Assembly (NCBI GenBank): GCA_024694055.1
Contig: JAILKC010000063.1
Coordinates: forward strand, 1 to 60,944
Length of the DNA: 60,944 nucleotides
Direction: 5' to 3'
DNA from: Lachnospiraceae bacterium
GTDB lineage: Bacteria > Bacillota > Clostridia > Lachnospirales > Lachnospiraceae
The notes under the pieces were generated by a model. The model saw nothing but the letters and a program-made list of their open reading frames with translations, searched no databases and was not told the origin of the DNA. Below are positions 37,552-47,657 of the stretch, in pieces; positions within the stretch are counted from its first letter, which is position 1; each line of letters starts with the position of its first letter. The position numbers were made by a program, and so were the translations under genes.

Positions 37552-40401
37552 ATGGCTGATGTGATTAAGATTCGAGGTGCATATGAGCACAATCTGAAGG
37601 GTATAGATGTTGATATTCCGAGAGATAAATTTGTGGTACTGACAGGACTGTCAGGATCTGGCAAGTCTTCTCTGGCATTTGATACCATTTACGCTGAAGG
37701 GCAGCGAAGATATATGGAATCCATATCAAGCTACGCCAGACAGTTTTTGGGACAGATGGAGAAGCCCAATGTTGAATTGATAGAGGGACTTTCACCGGCT
37801 ATATCCATAGACCAGAAATCTACCAATCGCAACCCCAGATCCACCGTGGGAACGGTTACTGAGATATATGACTATCTCAGACTCCTGTATGCCCGTATAG
37901 GCATTCCGCATTGCCCAAAGTGTGGCAAACCCATATCCAAGCAGACAGTCGATCAGATGGTCGATCAGCTGATGACCATGGCTGAAGGTACCAAACTGCA
38001 GGTGCTGGCGCCTGTTGTCAGAGGCAAAAAGGGACGACATGAGAAAGTGATAGAGAGTGCCAGAAAGAGCGGATTTGTAAGAGTCAGAGTGGATGGTAAT
38101 ATCTACGATCTTTCAGAAGATATCGAACTTGATAAGAATATCAAGCACAATATTGAGATCATTGTAGACAGGGCGGTGATCAGAGAAGGGTCACAGTCTC
38201 GACTGGCAGACTCTTTGGAAAGTGCACTGTCTCTCAGCGAAGGACTGGTCGAGATAGATGTGGTGGAAGGAGATACACTTACTTTTTCTGACAGTCTGGC
38301 CTGCCCCGATTGTGGGATAAGTGTGAGCGAGATAGAGCCAAGGAGTTTCTCTTTTAACAATCCTTACGGTGCATGTCCTGAATGTGCAGGACTTGGTTAT
38401 AATATGGAATTTGACCCGGAGCTGCTTATTCCTGACAGATCATTGAGCATCAGTGAAGGAGCCATATCGTGTACCGGATGGCAGTCGAGCAATAAGCCGG
38501 GCAGTTTTACACATGCACTTTTGGAGGCATTATCAAAGGCGTATAAGTTTTCTTTGGATACTCCTTTTGAGAAGATATCGGCGCCTGTTCAGGATATGCT
38601 CATATACGGAACGGGATCCAAGGAAGTTATAGTTCACTATGAAGGACAGAGAGGTGTCGGAGATTACCCGATGGTCTTCGAAGGGCTTATCCGCAATATG
38701 ATGCGCAGATACCGGGAGACTTTTTCCGACAGTATGAAACAGGAATATGAGGAACTGATGAGTATCACTCCATGTACGGCATGTAACGGTATGAGACTTA
38801 AGGCTGATTCGCTTGCCGTGACTATATCGGACAGGAATATATATGAGATTACCACTATGCCTATAAAGGAACTTCAGGATTTCCTTCTTGGACTTAAGCT
38901 CAGTGAGACGGAGAAGCTTATCGGCAAACAGGTATTAAAAGAGATCAATGCCAGAGTTGGTTTCCTGGTGGATGTCGGACTCGAGTACCTTACGCTTGCA
39001 AGAGGGGCATCTACTCTGTCGGGAGGTGAAGCTCAGCGAATCAGGTTGGCTACACAGATCGGCTCGGGACTTGTGGGTGTATGTTATATATTGGATGAGC
39101 CAAGTATCGGCCTGCACCAGAGGGACAATGATAAATTGCTCAATACCCTTAAGCATCTAAGAGACCTGGGCAATACCCTCATAGTGGTTGAGCACGATGA
39201 AGATACCATGAGAGCGGCTGACTGCATAGTAGATATCGGACCGGGTGCAGGAAGTCATGGCGGAGAGGTGGTTGCCGTCGGAACAGCCGAGGAGATCATG
39301 AAGTCGGACAGGTCCATCACAGGTCAGTATTTAAGTGGCAGGCTAAAAATAGATGTTCCGGATAAGAGATGCAAGCCGACAGGATTTATTAAGGTTCGTG
39401 GAGCAAGAGAGAATAATCTTAAAGGTATAGATGTGGATATTCCGCTCGGAGTTATGACATGTGTGACCGGAGTATCGGGTTCGGGCAAGAGTTCGCTTGT
39501 CAATGAGATATTGTATAAGAGTCTGGCTAAGAAGCTTAACAGAGCCAGGACTATTGCCGGAAAGCATGACGGAATAGACGGAACTGAGCAGCTGGATAAG
39601 ATAATAGCCATTGACCAGTCGCCGATCGGAAGGACTCCCAGGTCCAACCCTGCGACTTACACAGGGATGTTTGATCTGATAAGAGATCTTTATGCGGAGA
39701 CTGCTGACGCCAAAGCGCGAGGATACAGCAAGGGGAGATTTTCTTTTAATGTTAAAGGCGGGCGATGTGAGGCCTGTTCGGGTGACGGTATAGTCAAGAT
39801 AGAGATGCATTTCCTTCCTGATGTGTATGTGCCCTGTGAGGTGTGTAAAGGAAAGCGATACAACAGGGAGACGCTTGAGGTCAGATATAAGGGTAAGAGC
39901 ATATTTGATGTGCTTGATATGACTGTAGATGAAGCACTTGGATTCTTTGACAAGGTTCCGAAGATAAGAAATAAAGTTCAGACACTTTACGATGTGGGAC
40001 TTGGATATGTTAAACTCGGTCAGCCGTCCACCACTCTTTCGGGAGGTGAAGCACAGAGGATCAAACTTGCTTCGGAACTTAGCAGAAGATCGACGGGCAA
40101 TACCATCTATATATTGGATGAGCCGACGACGGGCCTTCATTTTGCTGATGTTGCCAAGCTTATAGAGATACTTAAAAAACTTGTAGAAGGCGGGAATACC
40201 GTAGTGGTCATTGAGCATAATCTCGATGTTATAAAAACCGCGGACTACATCATAGACTTAGGGCCTGAAGGCGGAGAAGGCGGAGGGACCATAGTTGCTA
40301 CAGGTACACCGGAGCAGGTTGCAAAGGTTAAGAAGTCATATACGGGACGTTATATAGACAATATACTAAAAAAAGAAAAGAACTCTAAAGAAAAAGCATA
40401 A
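37552..40401 (+). CDS. uvrA: Excinuclease ABC subunit A
   Basis: '[38 protein letters not shown]'; zinc-finger CxxC motifs; '[16 protein letters not shown]'. Confidence 0.98.
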   Translation: MADVIKIRGAYEHNLKGIDVDIPRDKFVVLTGLSGSGKSSLAFDTIYAEGQRRYMESISSYARQFLGQMEKPNVELIEGLSPAISIDQKSTNRNPRSTVGTVTEIYDYLRLLYARIGIPHCPKCGKPISKQTVDQMVDQLMTMAEGTKLQVLAPVVRGKKGRHEKVIESARKSGFVRVRVDGNIYDLSEDIELDKNIKHNIEIIVDRAVIREGSQSRLADSLESALSLSEGLVEIDVVEGDTLTFSDSLACPDCGISVSEIEPRSFSFNNPYGACPECAGLGYNMEFDPELLIPDRSLSISEGAISCTGWQSSNKPGSFTHALLEALSKAYKFSLDTPFEKISAPVQDMLIYGTGSKEVIVHYEGQRGVGDYPMVFEGLIRNMMRRYRETFSDSMKQEYEELMSITPCTACNGMRLKADSLAVTISDRNIYEITTMPIKELQDFLLGLKLSETEKLIGKQVLKEINARVGFLVDVGLEYLTLARGASTLSGGEAQRIRLATQIGSGLVGVCYILDEPSIGLHQRDNDKLLNTLKHLRDLGNTLIVVEHDEDTMRAADCIVDIGPGAGSHGGEVVAVGTAEEIMKSDRSITGQYLSGRLKIDVPDKRCKPTGFIKVRGARENNLKGIDVDIPLGVMTCVTGVSGSGKSSLVNEILYKSLAKKLNRARTIAGKHDGIDGTEQLDKIIAIDQSPIGRTPRSNPATYTGMFDLIRDLYAETADAKARGYSKGRFSFNVKGGRCEACSGDGIVKIEMHFLPDVYVPCEVCKGKRYNRETLEVRYKGKSIFDVLDMTVDEALGFFDKVPKIRNKVQTLYDVGLGYVKLGQPSTTLSGGEAQRIKLASELSRRSTGNTIYILDEPTTGLHFADVAKLIEILKKLVEGGNTVVVIEHNLDVIKTADYIIDLGPEGGEGGGTIVATGTPEQVAKVKKSYTGRYIDNILKKEKNSKEKA

Positions 40402-40423
40402 ATCGACCGATAAGGTATATAGA

Positions 40424-40482
40424 ACGCATGGATGCATTTGCTGCGGGACGGAATCCCGAGATGCATCTGTGCGTATTTTTTG
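40424..40482 (+). terminator. Rho-independent terminator after uvrA
   Basis: ACGCATGGATGCAT...ATGCATCTGTGCGT imperfect stem with nested CGGGA/TCCCG, followed by T-run. Confidence 0.75.
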
Positions 40483-40569
40483 CCTTTTAAGGTTTACCTC
40501 TTTTCTATTGAGCGAGTTTTTAGTATAATAACTTGGTTAAGTAGTTTCTATTGAGAAAGAGGTAATGGC

Positions 40570-41562
40570 ATGCAAGGCACAGATATAGGAATCGATTTGG
40601 GAACGGCGAGCGTTCTGGTATATATAAGAGGTAAGGGCGTAGTACTCAAGGAGCCCTCAGTAGTAGCATTTGACGTAGACACACAGAAGATACTGGCCAT
40701 CGGAGAGGATGCCAGACTCATGATAGGACGTACACCGGGTAAGATCACGGCAGTAAGACCTTTGAGAGAGGGTGTTATATCCGATTACTCTGTTACAGAG
40801 AAGATGCTTAAGTACTTCATCCAGAAGGCAGTCGGCAGAAGAAGTTTAAGAAAGCCCAGAATAGCGGTATGTGTTCCAAGCGGAGTTACGGAAGTCGAGA
40901 AGAAGGCCGTTGAGGATGCGACATATCAGGCAGGCGCAAGAGACGTTAAGATCATAGAAGAGCCGATAGCGGCAGCTATAGGAGCGGGTATAGATATATC
41001 CAAGCCGTGTGGCAACATGATCGTTGATATAGGTGGCGGTACTACGGACATAGCCGTTATTTCATTGGGTAATTCCGTGGTCAGCACTTCGATCAAGGTG
41101 GCCGGAGATGATTTTGATGATGCGATCATCAGGCATATCCGTAAGAATTACAATATCCTCATCGGTGAGAGAATGGCTGAGGATATCAAGATCAATGTCG
41201 GATCTGCATATAAGAGAGCAGAGAAGACCTCGTACGAAGTAAAGGGACGAAATGTCCTTACAGGATTACCTGAGAAGCGTGTTATCACTTCGGATGATAT
41301 GGAGGTGGCGCTCAGGGAGCCCACAGGCAAGATCGTGGATGCGATACACAATGTACTTGAGATCACACCTCCGGAACTTGCAGCAGACATAGTAGATAAG
41401 GGAATTGTGCTGACAGGCGGCGGAAGTTTGTTAAGCGGACTTGAAGATCTTATACAGTCCAAGACGAACATCCCTACCATTACGGCAGAGGATCCCATGA
41501 AGGTTGTGGCTATCGGAACAGGAAGATTTGTGGAATTCCTCGCCGGTTACAGAGAAGATTAG
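40570..41562 (+). CDS. mbl: MreB/Mbl actin-like rod-shape-determining protein
   Basis: 'GIDLGTASVLVYIRGKGVVLKEPSVVAFD'; 'GNMIVDIGGGTTDIAVISLG'; next to flhO/flhP homologues. Confidence 0.92.
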   Translation: MQGTDIGIDLGTASVLVYIRGKGVVLKEPSVVAFDVDTQKILAIGEDARLMIGRTPGKITAVRPLREGVISDYSVTEKMLKYFIQKAVGRRSLRKPRIAVCVPSGVTEVEKKAVEDATYQAGARDVKIIEEPIAAAIGAGIDISKPCGNMIVDIGGGTTDIAVISLGNSVVSTSIKVAGDDFDDAIIRHIRKNYNILIGERMAEDIKINVGSAYKRAEKTSYEVKGRNVLTGLPEKRVITSDDMEVALREPTGKIVDAIHNVLEITPPELAADIVDKGIVLTGGGSLLSGLEDLIQSKTNIPTITAEDPMKVVAIGTGRFVEFLAGYRED

Positions 41563-41589
41563 CCGTAACGACTGACAGGAGAGAATTAT

Positions 41590-42363
41590 ATGGTTAAAGG
41601 CTTGTACACTGCTTATACAGGCATGATCAATGAGCAGAACAGAATGGATGTGTTGACCAACAATCTGGCCAATGTAGACACCAATGGTTTCAAGAAAGAA
41701 GGAGCCACCAGCCAGGCCTTTGATTCTCTTTTGGCGCTTAAGATAAAGGATGCTTCCGAGAATCCCAATCTTCCGAAGAACATTGGCATGGCCAATCTCG
41801 GTGTCAAGGTTGGAGAGAATTATACGGACTATTCTCAGGGCGCATTCAAAGTTACTGACAGGCCGTATGACGTTGCTTTGGCAGGCGACGGTTTCTTTAA
41901 TATCGAATACACCAATAAAGCCGGGGAAACCAGTACGATGTACTCAAGAGACGGAGCCTTTGTGATCAATACACAGGGTTATCTGGTCAACAAGGATGGA
42001 GACTATGTACTTGGTCAGAACGGACGTATCAAGCTTGATCCCACTCAGGATATTCAGATCGATAAGATGGGTAATATTTCGCAGAACGGTGCGAGAGTGG
42101 CTCAGATCAAGATCACGGATTTCACGGATTACAATTATATAGAACACTTCGGTGAGAACTATTATCGTACTGTAGAAGGTGCGACTGAGAAGCCGGCCGA
42201 AGCTACTTTTAATCAGGGTTATATTGAGACATCCAATGTACAGGTAGTTCAGGAGATGGTAGATATGATAGCCGTTTCCAGACAGTATGAGAGTAATCAG
42301 AGGATAATCACTACGATAGACGGTACTCTGCAGATTGCCTCACAGCAGTTAGGTAAGGTATAA
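41590..42363 (+). CDS. Flagellar hook-basal body rod protein (FlgF/FlgG family, FlhO-like)
   Basis: 'GLYTAYTGMINEQNRMDVLTNNLANVDTNGFKKE'; C-term 'NVQVVQEMVDMIAVSRQYESNQRII'. Confidence 0.92.
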   Translation: MVKGLYTAYTGMINEQNRMDVLTNNLANVDTNGFKKEGATSQAFDSLLALKIKDASENPNLPKNIGMANLGVKVGENYTDYSQGAFKVTDRPYDVALAGDGFFNIEYTNKAGETSTMYSRDGAFVINTQGYLVNKDGDYVLGQNGRIKLDPTQDIQIDKMGNISQNGARVAQIKITDFTDYNYIEHFGENYYRTVEGATEKPAEATFNQGYIETSNVQVVQEMVDMIAVSRQYESNQRIITTIDGTLQIASQQLGKV

Positions 42364-42383
42364 GCAGATAGATCGGAGGTATT

Positions 42384-43205
42384 ATGGTAAGATCTCTTTG
42401 GTCGGCAGCGACCGGAATGATAGCACAGCAGACTAATCTGGATACGATTGCCAACAATCTTTCCAATGTCAATTCAACAGGATACAAGACAGAGGTGGCT
42501 GAGTTTAAGTCACTTTTATATCAGACCATGCAGACTGAGACTACGACTGCCAATGGTGCACAGAAGCCAATAAGTGCACAGGTCGGACTCGGTGTACGTA
42601 ATTCATCGATCACGACTGTGTTTAAGCAGGGCTCATTGCTTGCATCGGAATCTGATACGGCTTTTGCCATAGAAGGAAAAGGACTCTTTGCGGTAAGGGG
42701 CGAGGATGGCGTCGTTAAATATACGAGAAACGGTGATTTCAGATTCAGCATGGGGCAGGGAAATACGATCGTTTTGTGTACGTCGGGAGGACTTCCCGTA
42801 CTGGATACCAATGGAAGGAACATTACCATCAATACCAATCAGTACGTTCCCAATAAGATCACTGTTGATGCCAACGGTAATCTCTGCTACCCTGATGCGA
42901 CCAACAATCCGCAGCCTATCGGGATCAAGATAGGTTTGTATCAGTTTAATAATCCATCGGGTCTTAAAAAGACGAGCGATACATTGTACATACCCACCGC
43001 AGCCAGTGGGACGGCCATGAATGAAGCCACCAACAATAATCTCGAGAAGAGCGTAATCAGACAGGGATACCTGGAAGGATCGGGAGTACAGGTAGTGGAT
43101 GAGATGGTCAACATGATCGTAGCCCAGCGTGCATACGAGATGAACAGTAAGGCCATCACCACCACAGATCAGATGATGGAGCTTGCTAACAATCTGAAGC
43201 GATAA
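42384..43205 (+). CDS. Flagellar hook-basal body rod protein (FlgG family, FlhP-like)
   Basis: 'SLWSAATGMIAQQTNLDTIANNLSNVNSTGYKTE'; C-term 'GVQVVDEMVNMIVAQRAYEMNSKAITTTDQMM'. Confidence 0.93.
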   Translation: MVRSLWSAATGMIAQQTNLDTIANNLSNVNSTGYKTEVAEFKSLLYQTMQTETTTANGAQKPISAQVGLGVRNSSITTVFKQGSLLASESDTAFAIEGKGLFAVRGEDGVVKYTRNGDFRFSMGQGNTIVLCTSGGLPVLDTNGRNITINTNQYVPNKITVDANGNLCYPDATNNPQPIGIKIGLYQFNNPSGLKKTSDTLYIPTAASGTAMNEATNNNLEKSVIRQGYLEGSGVQVVDEMVNMIVAQRAYEMNSKAITTTDQMMELANNLKR

Positions 43206-43226
43206 GCAGGATAATAGTATCAAGCC

Positions 43227-43242
43227 TGCATGCTAGCATGCA
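43227..43242. repeat. Perfect 16-bp palindrome TGCATGCTAGCATGCA
   Basis: Self-complementary 16-mer; flanks extend the stem with one bulged A (GCC...aGGC). Confidence 0.9.
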
Positions 43243-43354
43243 AGGCGCAGATAATATTAGACTGCAAGGTTCATGAGCGAAGCCGAAGGCGGAGCGAATG
43301 AAGCTTAGCTGCGAAGCAGCCTATCGCGTGGGATAGGTGGGATAGGAGCATAAT

Positions 43355-43759
43355 ATGAGCACAATAGACACCAGCAATATTACATCCATATATTCGGAAT
43401 ATGCGGCACAGACAGCCAAAGATGTTCAGGCAGATAAGTTAAAAAGTGTAGCCAAGGATGCCGGATCTGCAGCTACGGACAAGGAACTCATGGATGCCTG
43501 CAAGCAGTTTGAAGCATATTTCCTTGAGCAGGTTTTTAAACAGATGTCCAAGACTGTCAATATCGGCGGCACATTCAATGATCAGCCGACATCCAATCTT
43601 GTGGATTTCTTTAAGGATAATACCATTCAGGAACTTGCCACAAAATCCACAGAGACTAACAGTCTGGGACTGGCGCAGATGTTATATGAACAGATGAAAC
43701 GTAACGTGCAGGGTTCGGATATTCCTCCTGCAGTAGAGGTAAAGGATACAGAGGCTTAA
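43355..43759 (+). CDS. flgJ: Rod-binding protein, FlgJ N-terminal domain-like
   Basis: 'CKQFEAYFLEQVFKQMSKTV...DFFKDNTIQELATKSTETNSLGLAQMLYEQMKR'. Confidence 0.88.
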   Translation: MSTIDTSNITSIYSEYAAQTAKDVQADKLKSVAKDAGSAATDKELMDACKQFEAYFLEQVFKQMSKTVNIGGTFNDQPTSNLVDFFKDNTIQELATKSTETNSLGLAQMLYEQMKRNVQGSDIPPAVEVKDTEA

Positions 43760-43788
43760 CACACAAGACTCGTCTTGCCTTACATACA

Positions 43789-43817
43789 GAGGTCTTCCGT
43801 GAGGAAGGCCTCTTTTT
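43789..43817 (+). terminator. Rho-independent terminator after flgJ
   Basis: GAGGTCTTCC-GTGA-GGAAGGCCTC then TTTTT. Confidence 0.85.
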
Positions 43818-43865
43818 CTGTCCATATACTGGCTATAAACGATCATTTTTGCTACAATACACATT

Positions 43866-46103
43866 ATGGAAAAATATGAAGGATATATAGACCATTTTCT
43901 GTTTCAGAAAGAGGAAAATGGCTATGGAGTATTTGAACTGGATACGGAAGACGATGATATAATCTGTGTCGGATATTTTCCGGGGTTGGGACAGGGTGAG
44001 ACTGTCGAGGTGACGGGTGAATGGACCGTTCATCCGACCTATGGCCCGCAGCTTAAGTGCAGCGGCTGGAAGACGGTTGAACCGTCTGATATCGTGGATA
44101 TAGAACGGTATCTTGCATCAGGATCCATTAAGGGTGTCGGACCTACGATAGCCAAGCGTATTATCAAGAAATTCGGTAAAGAATCCCTTGCTATAATTGA
44201 AAAAGAGCCGGAGAGGCTTGTGGAAATCAAAGGCATAAGCGAGAGAATGGCCATGGATATTGCCACGCAGACCGCCAGACACAGAGACTTAAGAGACGCC
44301 ATAATGATGTTGGGTAAATACGGCATAAGCAATACGATGGCGCTTAAGCTCTATAATATCTATGGTGCGACGATATCAATAATCGTGACACACAACCCTT
44401 ATCAGCTGGCGGAGGATGTAGAGGGAATCGGTTTTAAAAAAGCTGATGAGATCGCGTCAAAAAGCGGGATAGCCTCTGATTCTCAGTACAGAGTTCAGAG
44501 TGGGATCAAATACGTTTTGAACTATGCGTCGGCAGACGGCCATACGTATGTCCCGATGGATGAACTGATATCTCGGGCTTATCAGCTTCTTGGGGTGTCA
44601 GAAGATATAATCAAAAGAGAGATCCCCAACCTCATAATAGACAAGCAGTTGATTGTTAAGACTGAAGACGGAACCGAAAATGTGTACAGCAATATGATGT
44701 ATTTTGAAGAACTCGGGTGCGCCCGTATGCTTCATGACCTAAATGACACCATATCCGGAGTTAAGGAAGATATAATAGCCGACAGAATATCGCAGACAGA
44801 AGCGGAACTTGGAATAGAACTCGATACACTTCAGAAAGAGGCAGTAAAAGGAGCGATACAAAACGGGGTGTTCATACTTACCGGAGGCCCGGGCACAGGT
44901 AAGACCACCACGATCAATGCCATGCTTAAGCTCTTTGAAGCAGACAGACTGAATATCATGCTGGCAGCGCCCACGGGCCGTGCAGCCAAGAGGATGACCG
45001 AGACCACGGGATATGAATCCAAAACGATACACAGACTTCTTGAACTGAACGGAGCGATAGCTGACGATGATAACGGTGCATCCCGTCGTATAAGATTTGA
45101 GAGAAATGAGACTAACCCGATCGAAGCGGATGTAGTGATAATCGATGAGACTTCCATGGTGGATATTCATCTGTTTTACGCGCTGTTAAAAGCATTGAAG
45201 CCGGGATGCAGACTGATAATGGTGGGAGATTATAATCAGCTTCCGAGTGTTGGACCGGGACAGGTACTTCATGATCTGATAGCTTCTAAATGCTTTGCCT
45301 GTGTGGAACTGGGCAAGATATTCAGACAGTCCGAACAGAGCGATATCGTGGTCAATGCGCATAAGATTAAAAACGGTATAGATATCGCACTTGACAATAA
45401 GAGCAGAGATTTCTTCTTTCTTGAAAGAAATGACACTGATGTCATATATAAACATATGGTTCAACTCATCACCGAAAAACTCCCTGGATATGTCGGAGCA
45501 TCGTCCATGCAGATACAGGTGCTTACGCCTACAAGGATAGGCGCGCTTGGTGTGGAGAAACTTAATAAGATACTTCAGAAATATATTAATCCGCCGTCGC
45601 ATGATAAAGCTGAATACACCTTCGGAGAAAATGTTTTCAGGGAAGGTGACAAGATAATGCAGACCAAGAATAATTACAATCTGCAGTGGGAGATCATCGG
45701 CAATTATGGTATTACCGCAGATTCAGGCACGGGAGTTTTTAACGGTGACATAGGGATAGTGACTGAGATCAACAGATCACTCCAATGCATCAGAGTTGAC
45801 TATGATGACGGCAAAAAGGTAGAATATCCATTCAGTGAATTGGATCAGCTTGAACTGGCATATGCCGTAACCATACATAAATCTCAGGGCAGCGAATATC
45901 CGGCGGTGGTCATGCCTTTGTTGGATGGGCCCAGACCGCTGCTTAACAGGAATCTGCTGTATACCGGAGTTACCAGAGCACAAAAATGCGTTACCATACT
46001 GGGGAGTCGTGGTACGCTGACGACCATGATACATAATGAAAGTGAGAACAGTCGTTACACGGGATTAACCGCACGTATAAGAGAAACAGAAGGAGGTTCA
46101 TGA
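43866..46103 (+). CDS. recD2: ATP-dependent RecD2-like DNA helicase
   Basis: HhH N-term; 'ILTGGPGTGKTTTINAMLKLF'; 'VIIDETSMVD'; 'YAVTIHKSQGSEYPAVVMPL'. Confidence 0.94.
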   Translation: MEKYEGYIDHFLFQKEENGYGVFELDTEDDDIICVGYFPGLGQGETVEVTGEWTVHPTYGPQLKCSGWKTVEPSDIVDIERYLASGSIKGVGPTIAKRIIKKFGKESLAIIEKEPERLVEIKGISERMAMDIATQTARHRDLRDAIMMLGKYGISNTMALKLYNIYGATISIIVTHNPYQLAEDVEGIGFKKADEIASKSGIASDSQYRVQSGIKYVLNYASADGHTYVPMDELISRAYQLLGVSEDIIKREIPNLIIDKQLIVKTEDGTENVYSNMMYFEELGCARMLHDLNDTISGVKEDIIADRISQTEAELGIELDTLQKEAVKGAIQNGVFILTGGPGTGKTTTINAMLKLFEADRLNIMLAAPTGRAAKRMTETTGYESKTIHRLLELNGAIADDDNGASRRIRFERNETNPIEADVVIIDETSMVDIHLFYALLKALKPGCRLIMVGDYNQLPSVGPGQVLHDLIASKCFACVELGKIFRQSEQSDIVVNAHKIKNGIDIALDNKSRDFFFLERNDTDVIYKHMVQLITEKLPGYVGASSMQIQVLTPTRIGALGVEKLNKILQKYINPPSHDKAEYTFGENVFREGDKIMQTKNNYNLQWEIIGNYGITADSGTGVFNGDIGIVTEINRSLQCIRVDYDDGKKVEYPFSELDQLELAYAVTIHKSQGSEYPAVVMPLLDGPRPLLNRNLLYTGVTRAQKCVTILGSRGTLTTMIHNESENSRYTGLTARIRETEGGS

Positions 46104-46804
46104 ATATACGTTGGTTGATTGATGCGGTATTTCCAAGGAGATGTGCCGTATGTGACGAAGTGATCGAAGGCGGGCGTCTTGTCTGTGACAGATGTGCGGC
46201 TACGATCAGACCCATCCGGGGTGACACCTGCATCAAATGCGGTAAACCATTAAAGGACTCTGAGAGACTGCATTGCTACGACTGCAGCAGAAAGATCCAT
46301 TATTACGACAGAGGATACGCTGTATTTGAATACGCGGATATCAAGCAGAGTCTGTACCGTTTTAAGTATGCAGGAAGGGCAGAGTATGCGGGATTCTATG
46401 CCACCATGACGAGTGAATACATAGGAGATGTATTGAAAAAATTAGGCGCTGAAGCGCTTATTCCCGTACCTATCCATAGAACAAGGTTGGCCAAGAGGGG
46501 ATATAATCAGGCAAAAGAGTACGCCAAAGAGCTGTCAAAGCATCTTGACATACCTGTATACAGCAAGCTGATAATTCGAAAGAAAGCCACGGTACCGCTT
46601 AAGAAATTGGCTGAAAACGAGCGGAAGAATAATCTAAAAAAGGCTTTTATAATTGCGTCAAATGTTGTAAAATTAAAGTCAATTATAATAGTTGATGACA
46701 TATATACTACCGGTGCCACGATTGATGAAGTGGCAAGGCTTTTTAAGGAAGCCGGAGTTGAACATATCTTTTTTGTTACAGTGGCTGTCGGCTCCGGATT
46801 GTAG
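46100..46804 (+). CDS. comF: ComF family protein (phosphoribosyltransferase-like)
   Basis: Zn-finger CxxC N-term; PRTase 'SIIIVDDIYTTGATIDEVARLFKEAG'. Confidence 0.92.
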   Translation: MNIRWLIDAVFPRRCAVCDEVIEGGRLVCDRCAATIRPIRGDTCIKCGKPLKDSERLHCYDCSRKIHYYDRGYAVFEYADIKQSLYRFKYAGRAEYAGFYATMTSEYIGDVLKKLGAEALIPVPIHRTRLAKRGYNQAKEYAKELSKHLDIPVYSKLIIRKKATVPLKKLAENERKNNLKKAFIIASNVVKLKSIIIVDDIYTTGATIDEVARLFKEAGVEHIFFVTVAVGSGL

Positions 46805-46822
46805 ACTAATGGAGGTTGGTGT

Positions 46823-47233
46823 ATGAATGTTCGTAATTGCAGAAGATGTAAGAGATTGTTCAATTATGTTGTAGGTCCCATTATTTGTCCTGCATGCAGA
46901 GATGAGATGGAGCAGGAGTTCCAGAAGGTTAAGAAATACGTTCAGGAACATGCACATTGTGATATCAGAACAGTATCGGAAGAGTGCGAAGTGGATCCCA
47001 ATCAGATCAGACAGTGGGTCAGAGAAGAGAGATTGGAATTTGCGGACGATTCGGCAGTAGGCCTCAATTGTGAGAGATGTGGAAGATCGATCAAGTCAGG
47101 TCGTTTCTGCGAGGCATGTAAGAAGGATATGGCCAATACATTCGGCAATTCTATCAAGCCGGCAACACCTGTGCAGCAGGCTCCTCAGAAGGATAAGAGA
47201 GAAAGCCCGAAGATGCGATTCCTTGATTCATAA
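46823..47233 (+). CDS. YvyF-like flagellar operon-associated zinc-finger protein
   Basis: 'NVRNCRRCKRLFNYVVGPIICPACRDEMEQEFQKVKKYVQEH'; downstream of comF as in Bacillus. Confidence 0.8.
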   Translation: MNVRNCRRCKRLFNYVVGPIICPACRDEMEQEFQKVKKYVQEHAHCDIRTVSEECEVDPNQIRQWVREERLEFADDSAVGLNCERCGRSIKSGRFCEACKKDMANTFGNSIKPATPVQQAPQKDKRESPKMRFLDS

Positions 47234-47273
47234 GGAACCGTGTGTCCGGATCACACAATAGACAGAGATTCAG

Positions 47274-47654
47274 ATGATTGATGAGAATAAGGTCATTCTT
47301 ATGACCAAGCTGGCTGCTTACGAGCAGGGCGAAGGTAAAAAGTACACATCGATAGCCGGATATTTCCGTACGGACTATGTAAGCTCATATCTGCTTGGCT
47401 CGATCATAGCCGGGACATTGGCTTTTGCAGCGGTTGTAGGCGTATATATATTCTATTCTTTTGAGACGATCATGGAGAATGTATACGAGACGGATTTCAT
47501 GGCGTTGGGCAAGAAAGTGGGCACCTACTACCTGGTGTTTATGGGGATATATCTGCTGCTTACATATATTCTTGCATTATACAGATACAGTAAAGCCAAG
47601 AGCAGCCTTAAGACTTATTACAATAATCTGAAGAAACTGGAGAAGAATTTTTAA
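47274..47654 (+). CDS. Small membrane protein of unknown function
   Basis: Two hydrophobic helices; SD-positioned ATG. Confidence 0.6.
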   Translation: MIDENKVILMTKLAAYEQGEGKKYTSIAGYFRTDYVSSYLLGSIIAGTLAFAAVVGVYIFYSFETIMENVYETDFMALGKKVGTYYLVFMGIYLLLTYILALYRYSKAKSSLKTYYNNLKKLEKNF

Positions 47655-47657
47655 TCT

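Noticed and set aside
39343-40218. 291-aa minus-strand ORF inside uvrA
   Set aside because: Antisense to conserved uvrA ATPase motifs; no independent support.
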